NCBI GenBank assembly: GCA_903837555.1
Contig: CAILUV010000020.1
Span: forward strand, 1 to 41,780
DNA length: 41,780 nt
Reading direction: 5' to 3'
Origin: an uncultured Alphaproteobacteria bacterium
GTDB taxonomy: Bacteria > Pseudomonadota > Alphaproteobacteria > Micropepsales > Micropepsaceae
The notes beneath the pieces were generated by a model. That model was not told the DNA's origin, did no database searches, and worked only from the letters and a program-made list of their open reading frames with translations. Each line of letters begins with the position of its first letter. Position 1 is the first letter of the stretch. The position numbers and the translations under genes were made by a program. This document shows positions 1-8,268 of the stretch, one piece after another.

Positions 1-815
<815 letters not shown>

Positions 816-852
816 TGATCCTATTCGCAGACGACGCTTAACGCTCTCTAAT

Positions 853-870
853 GACCGGCTTGCGCCGGTC
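853..870 (-). other. Hairpin in the pre-16S leader
   Basis: GACCGGC and GCCGGTC form a perfect 7-bp stem with a 4-base loop about 40 bases upstream of the 16S 5' end. It lies in the transcribed rrn leader, between the promoter at 1164-1192 and the gene. Its role is unknown; leader stems often take part in processing or antitermination. I did not find a convincing boxA. Confidence 0.4.
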
Positions 871-1163
871 TTGCGTGTTCGCAAAACTGTATTGACTAGG
901 GTTTGGCCAGCTTTCGCCGACCGAACATTTGTACAATTTTAGTCTTGCAGAAGAACGCGAGCATTATGCGTCGTTGCTCGATTGTTTGCGCCAAAGCCAA
1001 ATCAATAAAGACCTGTCAGTGACGCGAGTGGCATACCGAGCCGCCGCCCACGTTCCCCTTCCTTAAATCACAATGTCAAACAGCGCCGTCAGACGATTTT
1101 CGCGTCTAAATTCAACGGTAACACTCGCTTCGCAACATCAGCCGCGAAGCAGCGTGGGCGCGG

Positions 1164-1192
1164 GTTATAGGTTCGACGTTCTGGCAAGTCAA
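1164..1192 (-). promoter_or_regulatory. rRNA operon promoter (-35 TTGACT, 17-base spacer, -10 TATAAC)
   Basis: On the minus strand TTGACT (1187-1192) is followed after exactly 17 bases by TATAAC (1164-1169), a near-consensus sigma-70 promoter. Upstream of the -35 box (about 1193-1222) are runs of A and T that could serve as an UP element, typical of rRNA promoters. Transcription would start near 1157 and run through a leader of about 340 bases into the 16S gene. No protein gene is convincing in 816-1417. Confidence 0.75.
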
Positions 1193-1417
1193 ACGCAAAA
1201 AAGACGAAAAAATCGCTTTTTTTCAGGGCCCTGTGGACCGTGCTCTGCGACCGGAATTCGCTTGCTTCCGCCTCTATATATAGGTGCGATTCCGCCGTTC
1301 GCCACTCCCCACAGACGCTGGCGCTCCGCCTTTGCGACCTGGGATGCTGCGGCGCGTCATGCAACCCAATAAAACCGGGCTTTTCGGGCCATTCGGCCCT
1401 CACCGCAGGGCTCCAGC

Positions 1418-1449
1418 AAAAAGGGCCCCAGCCGTGACCGGCGGGGCCC
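1418..1449 (-). terminator. Rho-independent terminator after the 1480-2103 gene
   Basis: Read on the minus strand, GGGCCCC and GGGGCCC form a 7-bp GC stem around a 13-base loop, followed at once by five T residues (A-run 1418-1422 on the plus strand). It sits about 30 bases downstream of the stop codon of the gene at 1480 and separates that gene from the rrn promoter. Confidence 0.7.
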
Positions 1450-1479
1450 AATCTGTCTTAAGCCATTGAATAGTATGAA

Positions 1480-2103
1480 TTAAAGGCGCTGATCGGCCAT
1501 GTGGTACAGGTCACGGCGGTCCAGGCTGGTCATCACCACACCATCGGCGCGGTGGTAGCGGACGTCGCCGGAGTCGATCCAGACCAGCTTGTCATTGTCC
1601 AAACGCACCAGCAGCGCCGAGACTCTTTGCGACGCATTGAGGTCGACATCGATCACAGTGCCGACGCGCGCGCCGGTAATCAGCTGTACGCGCTCACCAA
1701 TTACCGTCTCGGCATTGACGATCATCAGACGCGCATAGCGCGCCGGCCAGACGCCACGCACATAGGCGGCACGTTCGCGCGCATAGCGTTCGCGGATCGC
1801 ATCGTAATTGGCGATCTCGTTTGCGTAATTGGCCTTGGCGTTCTGATAGCTCTGCTGCGCGGCCTGATTTTGCTGCAACTGGTTCTGATACTGCTGCTGC
1901 TGGGCCTGCGCCTGCGCATCGGCCGCGGCATTGTTCTGCTGCACCTGATTGTTGATCGCGGCGGTCTCGGCCTTTTCCGCCGGCGTGGACTCGTTGGTGG
2001 GATTGCCATTTGCATCCACCCGTCCCTGTCCGTTTGCGGGGGCCGCAACCAGGAATGCGGAAAGGGCAAGGCCGCTAGCAGCGGCCAGAAGATTAAGCTT
2101 CAT
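1480..2103 (-). CDS. Secreted Gln-rich coiled-coil protein with PRC-barrel-like C-terminus
   Basis: A 207-residue protein. Residues 1-24 form a signal peptide (MKLNLL, then an Ala/Leu core ending near ANGQ), so it is probably periplasmic. Residues 45-115 are very rich in Gln, Ala and Asn and look like a long helix or coiled coil. Residues 128-203 have the pattern of a small beta-barrel (VIGERVQLITGARVGTVIDV, later LVWID and DVRYH) that resembles PRC-barrel domains; this is my reading of the pattern, not a database hit. The ATG at 2101-2103 was chosen because AAAGGAA precedes it and it begins the signal peptide; a longer frame upstream has neither. The function is not known. It stands alone, with its own terminator downstream. 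Confidence 0.8.
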   Translation of the reverse strand: MKLNLLAAASGLALSAFLVAAPANGQGRVDANGNPTNESTPAEKAETAAINNQVQQNNAAADAQAQAQQQQYQNQLQQNQAAQQSYQNAKANYANEIANYDAIRERYARERAAYVRGVWPARYARLMIVNAETVIGERVQLITGARVGTVIDVDLNASQRVSALLVRLDNDKLVWIDSGDVRYHRADGVVMTSLDRRDLYHMADQRL

Positions 2104-2191
2104 GGCTGAGTTCCTTTGAGAGACGTGCGCCAAAGAAACGTGCGTAGAAGGTGCCGGTTCCGGCCCTTGCAAGCGATTTAGGCGGGAACCT

Positions 2192-2629
2192 TTAGACGGC
2201 AGCGGAAATGTAGTCGCGCAACACCGCAGCTTCACGCACCGTTTCGGCGATGCGGATCTTCACCACGTCGCCGATCGAAACCATGCCGCAGGGCTGATCG
2301 TCGTCACCCAGCACGGGCACGTGGCGGAAGCGCCCGCGCGTCATCATCTCCATGATGCTTTCCACCATGTCGGCTTCCCCGCAGGTCTGGGGACTGCGCG
2401 TCATATGACGCTCCACCGCTTCGCCCAATGCCGCCGCGCCCTTGTCCGCCACGGCGCGCACCACATCGCGTTCGGAGATGATGCCGGCCAGGGCGCCGTT
2501 TTTGCCTTTCACCAGCAATGCGCCGATGCGGTTGTCGCTGAGAATGCGCGCCACCTCTTCCAGCGTGGCATTGCTGGCGACGGTGATCACGTCGCGGCCC
2601 TTGTTTTCCAGAATGTGCCTGACTTGCAT
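2192..2629 (-). CDS. CBS-domain pair protein
   Basis: A 145-residue soluble protein made almost entirely of two CBS domains: about residues 8-60 (IGALLVKGKNGALAGIISER, DVVRAV) and about 75-128 (RGRFRHVPVL then CGMVSIGDVV). CBS pairs bind adenosine nucleotides and act as energy or redox sensors. Free-standing pairs like this one are common in alphaproteobacteria and their partners are usually unknown. The start ATG at 2627-2629 follows GGAGG at good spacing. The much longer open frame upstream has no homology and crosses a palindrome-rich spacer. The gene lies 88 bases upstream of the Gln-rich gene on the same strand. Confidence 0.9.
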   Translation of the reverse strand: MQVRHILENKGRDVITVASNATLEEVARILSDNRIGALLVKGKNGALAGIISERDVVRAVADKGAAALGEAVERHMTRSPQTCGEADMVESIMEMMTRGRFRHVPVLGDDDQPCGMVSIGDVVKIRIAETVREAAVLRDYISAAV

Positions 2630-2929
2630 GACGGTGCGCCTCCATTTGAGAGGTCTCGTCCGCGTTACGGTCCCACGGACGAAACGCAAAGCCGCCGGGG
2701 GCTGCCCGACCTTAAAGCAGAATGCTGCGCCCACCTTTGGGGGCTGGCAAGCGCAACCTTTGGGGGCCCGGCACATCGGGCTCGCCAAAAACGCGGAATT
2801 CCGCGATTTGCTGCCCAAAAGCCGCCTTGAGCGGCAGGGCGTTCTAGGGCAAAAGGGCGCCCTTCCACCCGCTTTCCGGGGCACCGGAAGACCGTCAGCC
2901 AGTAGCGCGGCTGATGCGGGATTTAATGC
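2630..2929. other. Gene-free spacer with direct repeats and perfect palindromes
   Basis: About 300 bases between the CBS gene and tRNA-Ser. It holds a 12-base direct repeat ACCTTTGGGGGC (2733-2744 and 2756-2767), a 14-base perfect palindrome CGCGGAATTCCGCG (2792-2805), a 5-bp hairpin GCCGC-CTTGA-GCGGC (2821-2835) and a 12-base palindrome AAGGGCGCCCTT (2853-2864). I see no plausible gene. The tRNA and CBS promoters must lie here but no clear -35/-10 pair stands out. Confidence 0.6.
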
Positions 2930-3023
2930 GGTGCTGTGGCCGAGAGGCTGAAGGCGGCGGTTTGCTAAACCGTTATACGGTTGTAAAGCCGTATCGAGGG
3001 TTCGAATCCCTCCGGCACCGCCA
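2930..3023 (+). tRNA. tRNA-Ser (anticodon GCU), CCA encoded
   Basis: The acceptor strands GGTGCTG and CGGCACC pair (with one T-G pair), followed by discriminator G and an encoded CCA (3021-3023). The T arm is GAGGG-TTCGAAT-CCCTC. The anticodon loop TTGCTAA gives anticodon GCT, reading serine codons AGC and AGU. A long variable arm that can pair internally confirms the class II (serine) shape. It is 91 bases without CCA. Confidence 0.96.
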
Positions 3024-3174
3024 TTTCTTTCTTCCAATCGATTTTTACCGACCGTCACTTACGCTCGGGCGTTCGTGGGGACTGGTTCTGCGGAACCGGG
3101 CCTCGCGCCACTTCGTTCCATAGGATCGCATCCATCAGGAGGCAGAAATCCGGCTCCTTTCCCCCATTGCTCTT

Positions 3175-3912
3175 ATGTTCATGGCCCTGTCGTTCGCCGC
3201 GCTGGCCCAGGCGCCCGGCGGCCCGGTGGCCTTTGCGCCCGTGACCGGGGTGCAGGTTCCTTTCCAGAGCGTCAGCGGCCGGTTCAGTTCGCTCAACCCG
3301 GTGAAGCGGCGCGAATGCCTGAATGGCAATGTGACGGGCCGCGCCGTTTCCCCCCGCCTGCTCATGGTGGAAAAACGTTTCTGCGGCCCGGGGCAGAGCG
3401 ACAACGTGCTGGTGAATGTCGAATTCAGCGATCCTGCCGATGCGCAGCAGATGATCGCCGGACGGCGCGTCACAATTGCCGCCAACGTCAAAAGCGCCGA
3501 AGAGGATCGCAACACCGAATTCTACGCGCTGTATCTGATTGCCGAAAAAGCCAGGATCACATCCGCCGATCCGGCATCGGCGCCCGCTCCGGCCTTTACA
3601 AGCTACATCACCTGCCAGCCGCCAGAGCTGGATACACTCGCCCGCACGCTGGGCAGTGAGCTTTGCGTGCAGAACACCGTCGTGGAAAATCTCGCGGCCA
3701 TCGCGCCGGCGCTGGAAGCAGCCGCCCGCGCGCCCGGCACCTTTTCGCCGGGTGAGGCAGCGTCCAGCGATCCGACCGCCATTGCCTGCTATCGCGATCG
3801 TGAGCGCTCCGACATCAATCTGCCGGCCATCGCTTGCGCCAAAAACAGCTACTGGGACTGGTACCGGGCCAAGTGGCGCGACTATCTGTTTCAAACCGCA
3901 GCGCCGCCATAA
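3175..3912 (+). CDS. Secreted hypothetical protein (probable ATC start at 3148)
   Basis: At least 245 residues, rich in Ala and Pro, with six cysteines in the mature part (for example RRECLNGN, EKRFCGPG, ITCQPPE, ELCVQN, IACYRD, IACAKN), suggesting an oxidised periplasmic protein. I do not recognise the family. ATG 3175 has no ribosome binding site and gives a signal peptide without a charged N-terminus. Reading upstream in frame, ATC at 3148 lies 5 bases after AGGAGG (3137-3142) and would give MRLLSPIALMFMALSF and cleavage after AQA, an ideal signal peptide. No ATG, GTG or TTG occurs in frame between the stop at 3121 and 3175. The gene ends 6 bases before the TonB-like gene, so the two are probably co-transcribed. 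Confidence 0.75.
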   Translation: MFMALSFAALAQAPGGPVAFAPVTGVQVPFQSVSGRFSSLNPVKRRECLNGNVTGRAVSPRLLMVEKRFCGPGQSDNVLVNVEFSDPADAQQMIAGRRVTIAANVKSAEEDRNTEFYALYLIAEKARITSADPASAPAPAFTSYITCQPPELDTLARTLGSELCVQNTVVENLAAIAPALEAAARAPGTFSPGEAASSDPTAIACYRDRERSDINLPAIACAKNSYWDWYRAKWRDYLFQTAAPP

Positions 3913-3918
3913 CCCGCG

Positions 3919-4677
3919 ATGACCCCCTTGTCGGAATTTGCGCGTGAGACGGCGTCGGTGCACACCGACACGTCCAGCCGCGTGACGTCCGGCCTGTTGA
4001 CGGCATCGCTCTATGCGCTGATCGGCCTGGTGATATGGCTGACCTCTTCGGTGGTGCCAAAGATTGCAGCCACGCCGACGGTCACCGCCAATCTTCTGAC
4101 CGACCCGCCCAACAAGCAGCAGGAAGCCATTCCGCCGCCCGTCGCCACCCTGATCCGGCCGCAGGCCGAAACCGCCGCGCCGCCGGTTTTCACCATCGCA
4201 TCGGGTGGCCCGGTGCAGGCGCCCGCGCCGCTTCCGGCCACCACGCTTATCTCGCCCATGACCGGCGGCACCACGCTGGGAGAAGGCATTCTGGGCCAGG
4301 CCGCATCCGGCGACGGCACCGGCGGCAGCGGCGCCGGCACGTCCGGGTGCCTCGATCCGGTCTGGATGCGCGCGGTCACCGAAAAGGTGCGCCAGAATTT
4401 CTATTATCCGCCACCTGCCCTGGCGACGCGCACCACAGGCGTGGTGACGGTGCGTTTTTCGGTGCGCCACAATGGCCAGATCGACCGTGTCGATGTGCGA
4501 AAATCGTCGGGCAACGCGATGCTGGACAAGGCCGCCACCGACATCATGCGCAAGGCCCAGCCCCTCCCGCCGATCCCTGAGCGGATGCAGGTCGCCAGGG
4601 TTGAAGGCGACATGCCGATCAATTTCGGGGTGCGAAACTTCGACGGCAATGTCAGCACGGGCAATTGCGCGCGCTGA
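3919..4677 (+). CDS. TonB-like energy transducer protein
   Basis: A 252-residue protein with one membrane segment at about residues 23-45, a Pro-rich periplasmic linker (about 55-140, with PPP and PAPLP) and a TonB C-terminal fold at about 143-232 (VWMRAVTEKVRQNFYYP, VVTVRFSVRHNGQIDRV, LPPIPERM). Proteins of this kind couple the inner-membrane proton force, with ExbB/ExbD, to TonB-dependent outer-membrane receptors; one such receptor is encoded at 26369-29029. No exbB or exbD is present here, so it may use partners elsewhere. Two cysteines (CLDP near 143 and the C-terminal NCAR) could form a disulfide. It follows the secreted hypothetical gene by 6 bases. Confidence 0.85.
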   Translation: MTPLSEFARETASVHTDTSSRVTSGLLTASLYALIGLVIWLTSSVVPKIAATPTVTANLLTDPPNKQQEAIPPPVATLIRPQAETAAPPVFTIASGGPVQAPAPLPATTLISPMTGGTTLGEGILGQAASGDGTGGSGAGTSGCLDPVWMRAVTEKVRQNFYYPPPALATRTTGVVTVRFSVRHNGQIDRVDVRKSSGNAMLDKAATDIMRKAQPLPPIPERMQVARVEGDMPINFGVRNFDGNVSTGNCAR

Positions 4678-4716
4678 TCTCGCCAGACGGGCGCCTTGCG
4701 GGATAGAAGGTCTGCA

Positions 4717-5295
4717 ATGACCGACCTCCCATCCTTCTTCTTCGCGGTACTGCTGCTTTTGCTGGTGCCGGGTCCCACCAACACCCTGTTGCTGACAGCG
4801 GGCGCCACGCAAGGCTTACGCCGCGCCTTGCCGCTGCTGGCGGCCGAAGCCCTGGGATACCTCGTCACCATTCACCTGCTGCTTGTGCTGACCGGGCTGG
4901 TGATCGCGCAGGTCGCTGCCATCAAGCCCGCGATCCAGATCACCTGCGCGCTGTATCTTCTGTATCTGGCCTGGGAAATCTGGCGCGGCAGCTTCGCGCC
5001 GCAAAGCGCCCGGGTCATTTCCTTCCACACGGTGCTGATCACCACGCTTCTGAACCCCAAGGCCTTCATCCTGGCCTTCGCCATCGTGCCCTATACGCAC
5101 ACCTCGGACTGGCGCTTCGACCTGCCCTATTTTCTCATTATGCAGTTCACTATCGTCAGCGCCGGATTCAGCTGGGTGGCGCTGGGCGCGCTGATCCGAT
5201 CCGGCAAGATCGCCCATGTACCCGCCGCGTTGATCCAGCGTGGCGGCGCTATCGCGCTGGCCTTGTTTGCGGGCCTTTTGATCGTGCGGGTGTGA
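4717..5295 (+). CDS. LysE/RhtB-family amino acid exporter
   Basis: A 192-residue, very hydrophobic protein with about six membrane segments. The family signature PGPTNTLLL is at residues 18-26 and TTLLNPKAFILAF is near the middle. LysE/RhtB proteins export amino acids or related small molecules; the substrate cannot be told from sequence. The ATG at 4717 was chosen because AGAAGG lies just upstream; an in-frame TTG at 4696 is less likely. The stop is 3 bases from the stop of the convergent recQ gene, with no terminator between them. Confidence 0.88.
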   Translation: MTDLPSFFFAVLLLLLVPGPTNTLLLTAGATQGLRRALPLLAAEALGYLVTIHLLLVLTGLVIAQVAAIKPAIQITCALYLLYLAWEIWRGSFAPQSARVISFHTVLITTLLNPKAFILAFAIVPYTHTSDWRFDLPYFLIMQFTIVSAGFSWVALGALIRSGKIAHVPAALIQRGGAIALALFAGLLIVRV

Positions 5296-5298
5296 CGG

Positions 5299-7104
5299 TC
5301 AGCGCCCAAATTCGGCGATAGTGCCCAGAAACACCGCGCCGAAATCCTTCAGCTTGGCGGCGCCCACGCCGTTCACCAACGCGAACTCGTCCAGGTTGCG
5401 CGGTTTGAGCGCCGTCATGTCGATCAGCGTGCGGTCGGAGAAAATCACATAGGCCGGCACCCGGCGTTCACGCGCCAGTTTCATCCGCACCGCTTTCAGC
5501 GCCGCCAGCAAATCCGGATCGCCGCCTTCGCTGGCCGCCGCCACATCGGCGTTCGCCCTGGCGCGGGGTGCAAGCGGGCGGAAGTGGAAGGTGCTGGCGC
5601 CGCGGCGCAGATCCTCGCCCCGTTCGGTGATCGCCAGCCCGCCATGATCGTCGGCCTTGAGGAAATCGGCCGCCACCATCTGGCGGATCAGCGACTGCCA
5701 TTCCTCTTTCTTGTGCGCCCCGCCACTGCCGAAGCAGGATAGCGTGTCATGCTCCCGCTCCTTGATCTTCTGCGTGTTCGCACCGCGCAGGATGTCGATG
5801 ACATGCGCCGCGCCGAAGCGTTCACCCGATTGCAGCACCGCCGCCAGCACCAGCTGCGCCTGCGCCGTGCCGTCGCTGAGCGGCGCGGTATTCAGGCAGT
5901 TGTCGCAATTGCCGCAAGGACCCGCGCTCTCGCCGAAATATTGCAACAGTATCTGGCGGCGGCACTGGGCCGCCTCGCAATAGCCGATCAGCGTGCCCAG
6001 CCGCCCATGGGCGCGCCGCTTGTGCTCGTCGCTGGCCTCTTCACCATCGATGAACATGCGCCGCATACGGATATCGCCGGAGCCAAACAGCATATGCGCC
6101 TCGGCGGCGCGGCCATCGCGGCCCGCGCGTCCGATCTCCTGGTAATAAGCCTCCAGATTGCCCGGCAGGTCGGTGTGAAAGACATAGGCGACATCGGGCT
6201 TGTCGATGCCCATGCCGAACGCGATCGTCGCCACCATCACCACGCCGCTCTCGGTCATGAAACGGTTCTGGTTGGTGTCGCGCGCCTCCTTGGTCATGCC
6301 AGCATGATAGGCCAGCGCCTGCACGCCGCCACGTTCCAGGGCAGCGGCGGTTTCCTCGGTCTTCTTGCGCGACAGGCAATAGACGATGCCACTGCGCCCG
6401 GCATGGCGCTTGACGAAATCCAGCAACTGGCGCGGGCCGTCACCGCGCGCAGCCACACTGAGCTTGATGTTGGGCCGGTCAAAGCCCAGCACCAGCGTTT
6501 CAACCTTGCCGCCAAACAGCCTGGCCGCGATGTCGCGGCGCGTGGCTTCATCCGCCGTCGCGGTCAGGGCAATGACCGGCGCCTGGGGAAACAGGCCGCG
6601 CAACTGCGACAGTTGCTCATATTCGGGCCGGAAGGCCGGGCCCCATTGCGAAATGCAGTGCGCTTCGTCCACCGCGATCAGCCGCACATCCAGGCCCTTC
6701 AGCGCATCCAGCATGCGCGGCGTCATCAGCCGTTCCGGCGCCAGATACAAAAGCCGCGTCTGACCTGTCGCCACGCGCCGCCAGGCGGCGACATTCTCGT
6801 CCCGCGCGATGGAAGAATTGATGGTGTCGGCGGCCACGCCCGCCAGCCGCAACGCCGCCACCTGGTCCTGCATCAGCGCCACCAGCGGCGACACCACAAT
6901 GGTCAGCCCACCCATCACCAGCGCCGGAACCTGATAGCAGAGCGACTTGCCCGCGCCGGTCGGCATCACCGCCAGCACGTTACGGCCGGCCAGCAGCGTT
7001 TCCATCGCCGCGGCCTGGCCGGGGCGAAAATCGTCAAAGCCGAACACATCCTTCAGGATGCGCCGCTTGGGATCGTCGGGAAAATGCGCGAGGAGCTGAT
7101 TCAC
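5299..7104 (-). CDS. recQ: ATP-dependent DNA helicase RecQ
   Basis: A 601-residue 3'-5' DNA helicase of the RecQ family, acting in recombination and fork repair. Visible parts: FRPGQ at 26-30, Walker A PTGAGKS at 48-54, DEAH box at 146-149, SAT-like TATA motif, motif VI IGRAGRDG, a zinc site in the RQC region (cysteines in CEAAQC and CGNCDNC) and a C-terminal HRDC domain from about residue 532. The length matches E. coli RecQ (about 610). The start is uncertain: GTG at 7102-7104 gives the usual short N-terminus, whereas GTG at 7141-7143 lies inside the terminator hairpin of the upstream gene. Neither has a strong ribosome binding site. Confidence 0.95.
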   Translation of the reverse strand: MNQLLAHFPDDPKRRILKDVFGFDDFRPGQAAAMETLLAGRNVLAVMPTGAGKSLCYQVPALVMGGLTIVVSPLVALMQDQVAALRLAGVAADTINSSIARDENVAAWRRVATGQTRLLYLAPERLMTPRMLDALKGLDVRLIAVDEAHCISQWGPAFRPEYEQLSQLRGLFPQAPVIALTATADEATRRDIAARLFGGKVETLVLGFDRPNIKLSVAARGDGPRQLLDFVKRHAGRSGIVYCLSRKKTEETAAALERGGVQALAYHAGMTKEARDTNQNRFMTESGVVMVATIAFGMGIDKPDVAYVFHTDLPGNLEAYYQEIGRAGRDGRAAEAHMLFGSGDIRMRRMFIDGEEASDEHKRRAHGRLGTLIGYCEAAQCRRQILLQYFGESAGPCGNCDNCLNTAPLSDGTAQAQLVLAAVLQSGERFGAAHVIDILRGANTQKIKEREHDTLSCFGSGGAHKKEEWQSLIRQMVAADFLKADDHGGLAITERGEDLRRGASTFHFRPLAPRARANADVAAASEGGDPDLLAALKAVRMKLARERRVPAYVIFSDRTLIDMTALKPRNLDEFALVNGVGAAKLKDFGAVFLGTIAEFGR

Positions 7105-7128
7105 CCACGCGTTATAACCCGTCCAAAA

Positions 7129-7163
7129 GAAAACGCCCGCCACCTTTCGGCAGCGGGCGTCTT
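7129..7163 (-). terminator. Terminator after the outer-membrane barrel gene
   Basis: On the minus strand ACGCCCGC (about 7151-7158) pairs with GCGGGCGT (about 7132-7139), followed by TTTCTTTT. It lies between the barrel gene (stop at 7179) and recQ, so it probably ends the barrel transcript. Confidence 0.65.
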
Positions 7164-7178
7164 CTTACGTAGAATGTA

Positions 7179-7931
7179 TCAGAGCTTGTAGTTCAGGCCG
7201 ATACGCGCGATGTGGCCGCGATTGTCGAAGCGCACATCGTATCCGGTACCCACGCCGCCGCTGCCGGGGATCAGGCCGACCGGCACGACGTTGCTGCCCA
7301 GGTCGTAATACAGATACTCGGTCTTGATCGACCAGCGCTCGCCGAACATCTGCTCGATGCCACCGCCCGCGGTCCAGCCATACTTGGTGTTGTTGACGCC
7401 GCCGGCAAACTGGGCGACCGAACCCGGCGCCGGGCCGGAGAAGTTGGCCGAGTTGTTCACATTGCCATAGGCCAGACCGCCGGTGCCGTAGAGCATCGTG
7501 CCGCCCCAGGCATAACCCAGACGGCCACGGAAGGTGCCGAGATACTCCAGCTCCTGGCGGAAGACATTGTTGCGCGTGCCGGGGAAGGCAGTGCCGACGC
7601 TGACATTGTTGCGGGTGTCGCGCACATCGGCGCCCTGCAGGTCGGTTTCAACGCCCCAGACCAGATTGCCGTCCTGCCAGTTGTAGCCAAGCTGACCACC
7701 GGCGACGAAACCTTCGCTGTCGAGCTTGGTAAAGGCGGGACGCGCGCCGTCGGCGACGGTGGAACTGTTGACCGCAGCCTGTCCGGTGGTGGCGGCGTTG
7801 GTCTTGCCCAAACCGGCGCCGGCATTCACGCCCGCGTAAAAGCCGGTCCAGGATCCATACATGTCCTGCGCGGCGGCAGGGGAAGCAGCAAACAGCGCCA
7901 CGGCAGCGGCGGACAGAAACAAGCGACGCAT
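7179..7931 (-). CDS. Omp25/31-like outer-membrane beta-barrel protein
   Basis: A 250-residue protein with a clean signal peptide (MRRLFLSAAAVALFAASPAAAQ) and a mature part of alternating aromatic and small residues typical of an 8-stranded barrel. It opens with WTGFYAGVNAGAG, the usual start of the alphaproteobacterial Omp25/RopB-type family. The last strand reads ARIGLNYKL, ending in Leu instead of the more common Phe. The ATG follows AAAAGGAG at ideal spacing. The leader can form a long bulged hairpin that includes most of this ribosome binding site (7940-7980), so translation may be controlled by RNA structure. The gene is monocistronic, with a terminator downstream. Confidence 0.9.
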   Translation of the reverse strand: MRRLFLSAAAVALFAASPAAAQDMYGSWTGFYAGVNAGAGLGKTNAATTGQAAVNSSTVADGARPAFTKLDSEGFVAGGQLGYNWQDGNLVWGVETDLQGADVRDTRNNVSVGTAFPGTRNNVFRQELEYLGTFRGRLGYAWGGTMLYGTGGLAYGNVNNSANFSGPAPGSVAQFAGGVNNTKYGWTAGGGIEQMFGERWSIKTEYLYYDLGSNVVPVGLIPGSGGVGTGYDVRFDNRGHIARIGLNYKL

Positions 7932-7939
7932 TGAATTCT

Positions 7940-7980
7940 CCTTTTGTCAGCGCGATCAGTGCGCTGGAACTAACAAAAGG
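7940..7980 (-). promoter_or_regulatory. Leader hairpin that covers the ribosome binding site of the barrel gene
   Basis: Reading the minus strand, CCTTTTGT (7973-7980) pairs with ACAAAAGG (7940-7947), and directly inside, after a 6-base one-sided bulge, CAGCGC pairs with GCGCTG (7961-7966 with 7948-7953) around a 7-base loop. That makes 14 perfect pairs. The 3' arm contributes AAAAGG of the Shine-Dalgarno AAAAGGAG, 9 bases before the ATG. The geometry suits a thermometer- or protein-controlled switch; function is inferred. Confidence 0.55.
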
Positions 7981-8268
7981 TCAGTTGGGGAGAAGCGTTC
8001 CCGGTTTCAACGCATCGCCGCATGCATCTTGCGCATGCGTGACAATGCAGCCACAGAAATCCACGAGGCGCACAATTACGGCGTGCCATCGCCGCCTTTC
8101 GAACACAAACATAAAGCGAAACGAGAAAGCATTAACTTCAGGCCAACGGTCCAGCAACGTGATGGTGCGAACCCAGCTGTGCACATGGCCTGCCATTCAC
8201 CGCCGAAAGGCGCCCTTGTGCGCCCCCGCATTTGCACGGATATTCCCGCCCATAACCTGGGAGGGATC
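7981..8268. other. Divergent intergenic region between the barrel gene and the epimerase gene
   Basis: The rest of the spacer between two divergent genes must hold both promoters. I see no strong -35/-10 pair. The palindrome-like GCATGCATCTTGCGCATGC (about 8021-8038) is the only other notable structure. No gene is supported. Confidence 0.4.

Noticed and set aside
1089-1451. Open frame of 120 residues on the minus strand upstream of 16S
   Set aside because: It spans the rrn promoter and the terminator at 1418-1449, has no ribosome binding site and no recognisable motif.
3055-4812. Very long open frame of 585 residues on the minus strand
   Set aside because: It is antisense to the secreted hypothetical and TonB-like genes; Arg/Gly/His-rich composition is the usual artefact of GC-rich DNA read backwards.
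5295-5299. Possible terminator between the LysE-family gene and recQ
   Set aside because: Only 3 bases separate the stops and no hairpin with a T-run is visible on either side.
7105-7143. Longer RecQ start at GTG 7143
   Set aside because: The codon falls inside the intrinsic terminator stem of the upstream barrel gene, so an mRNA starting after that terminator could not include it.
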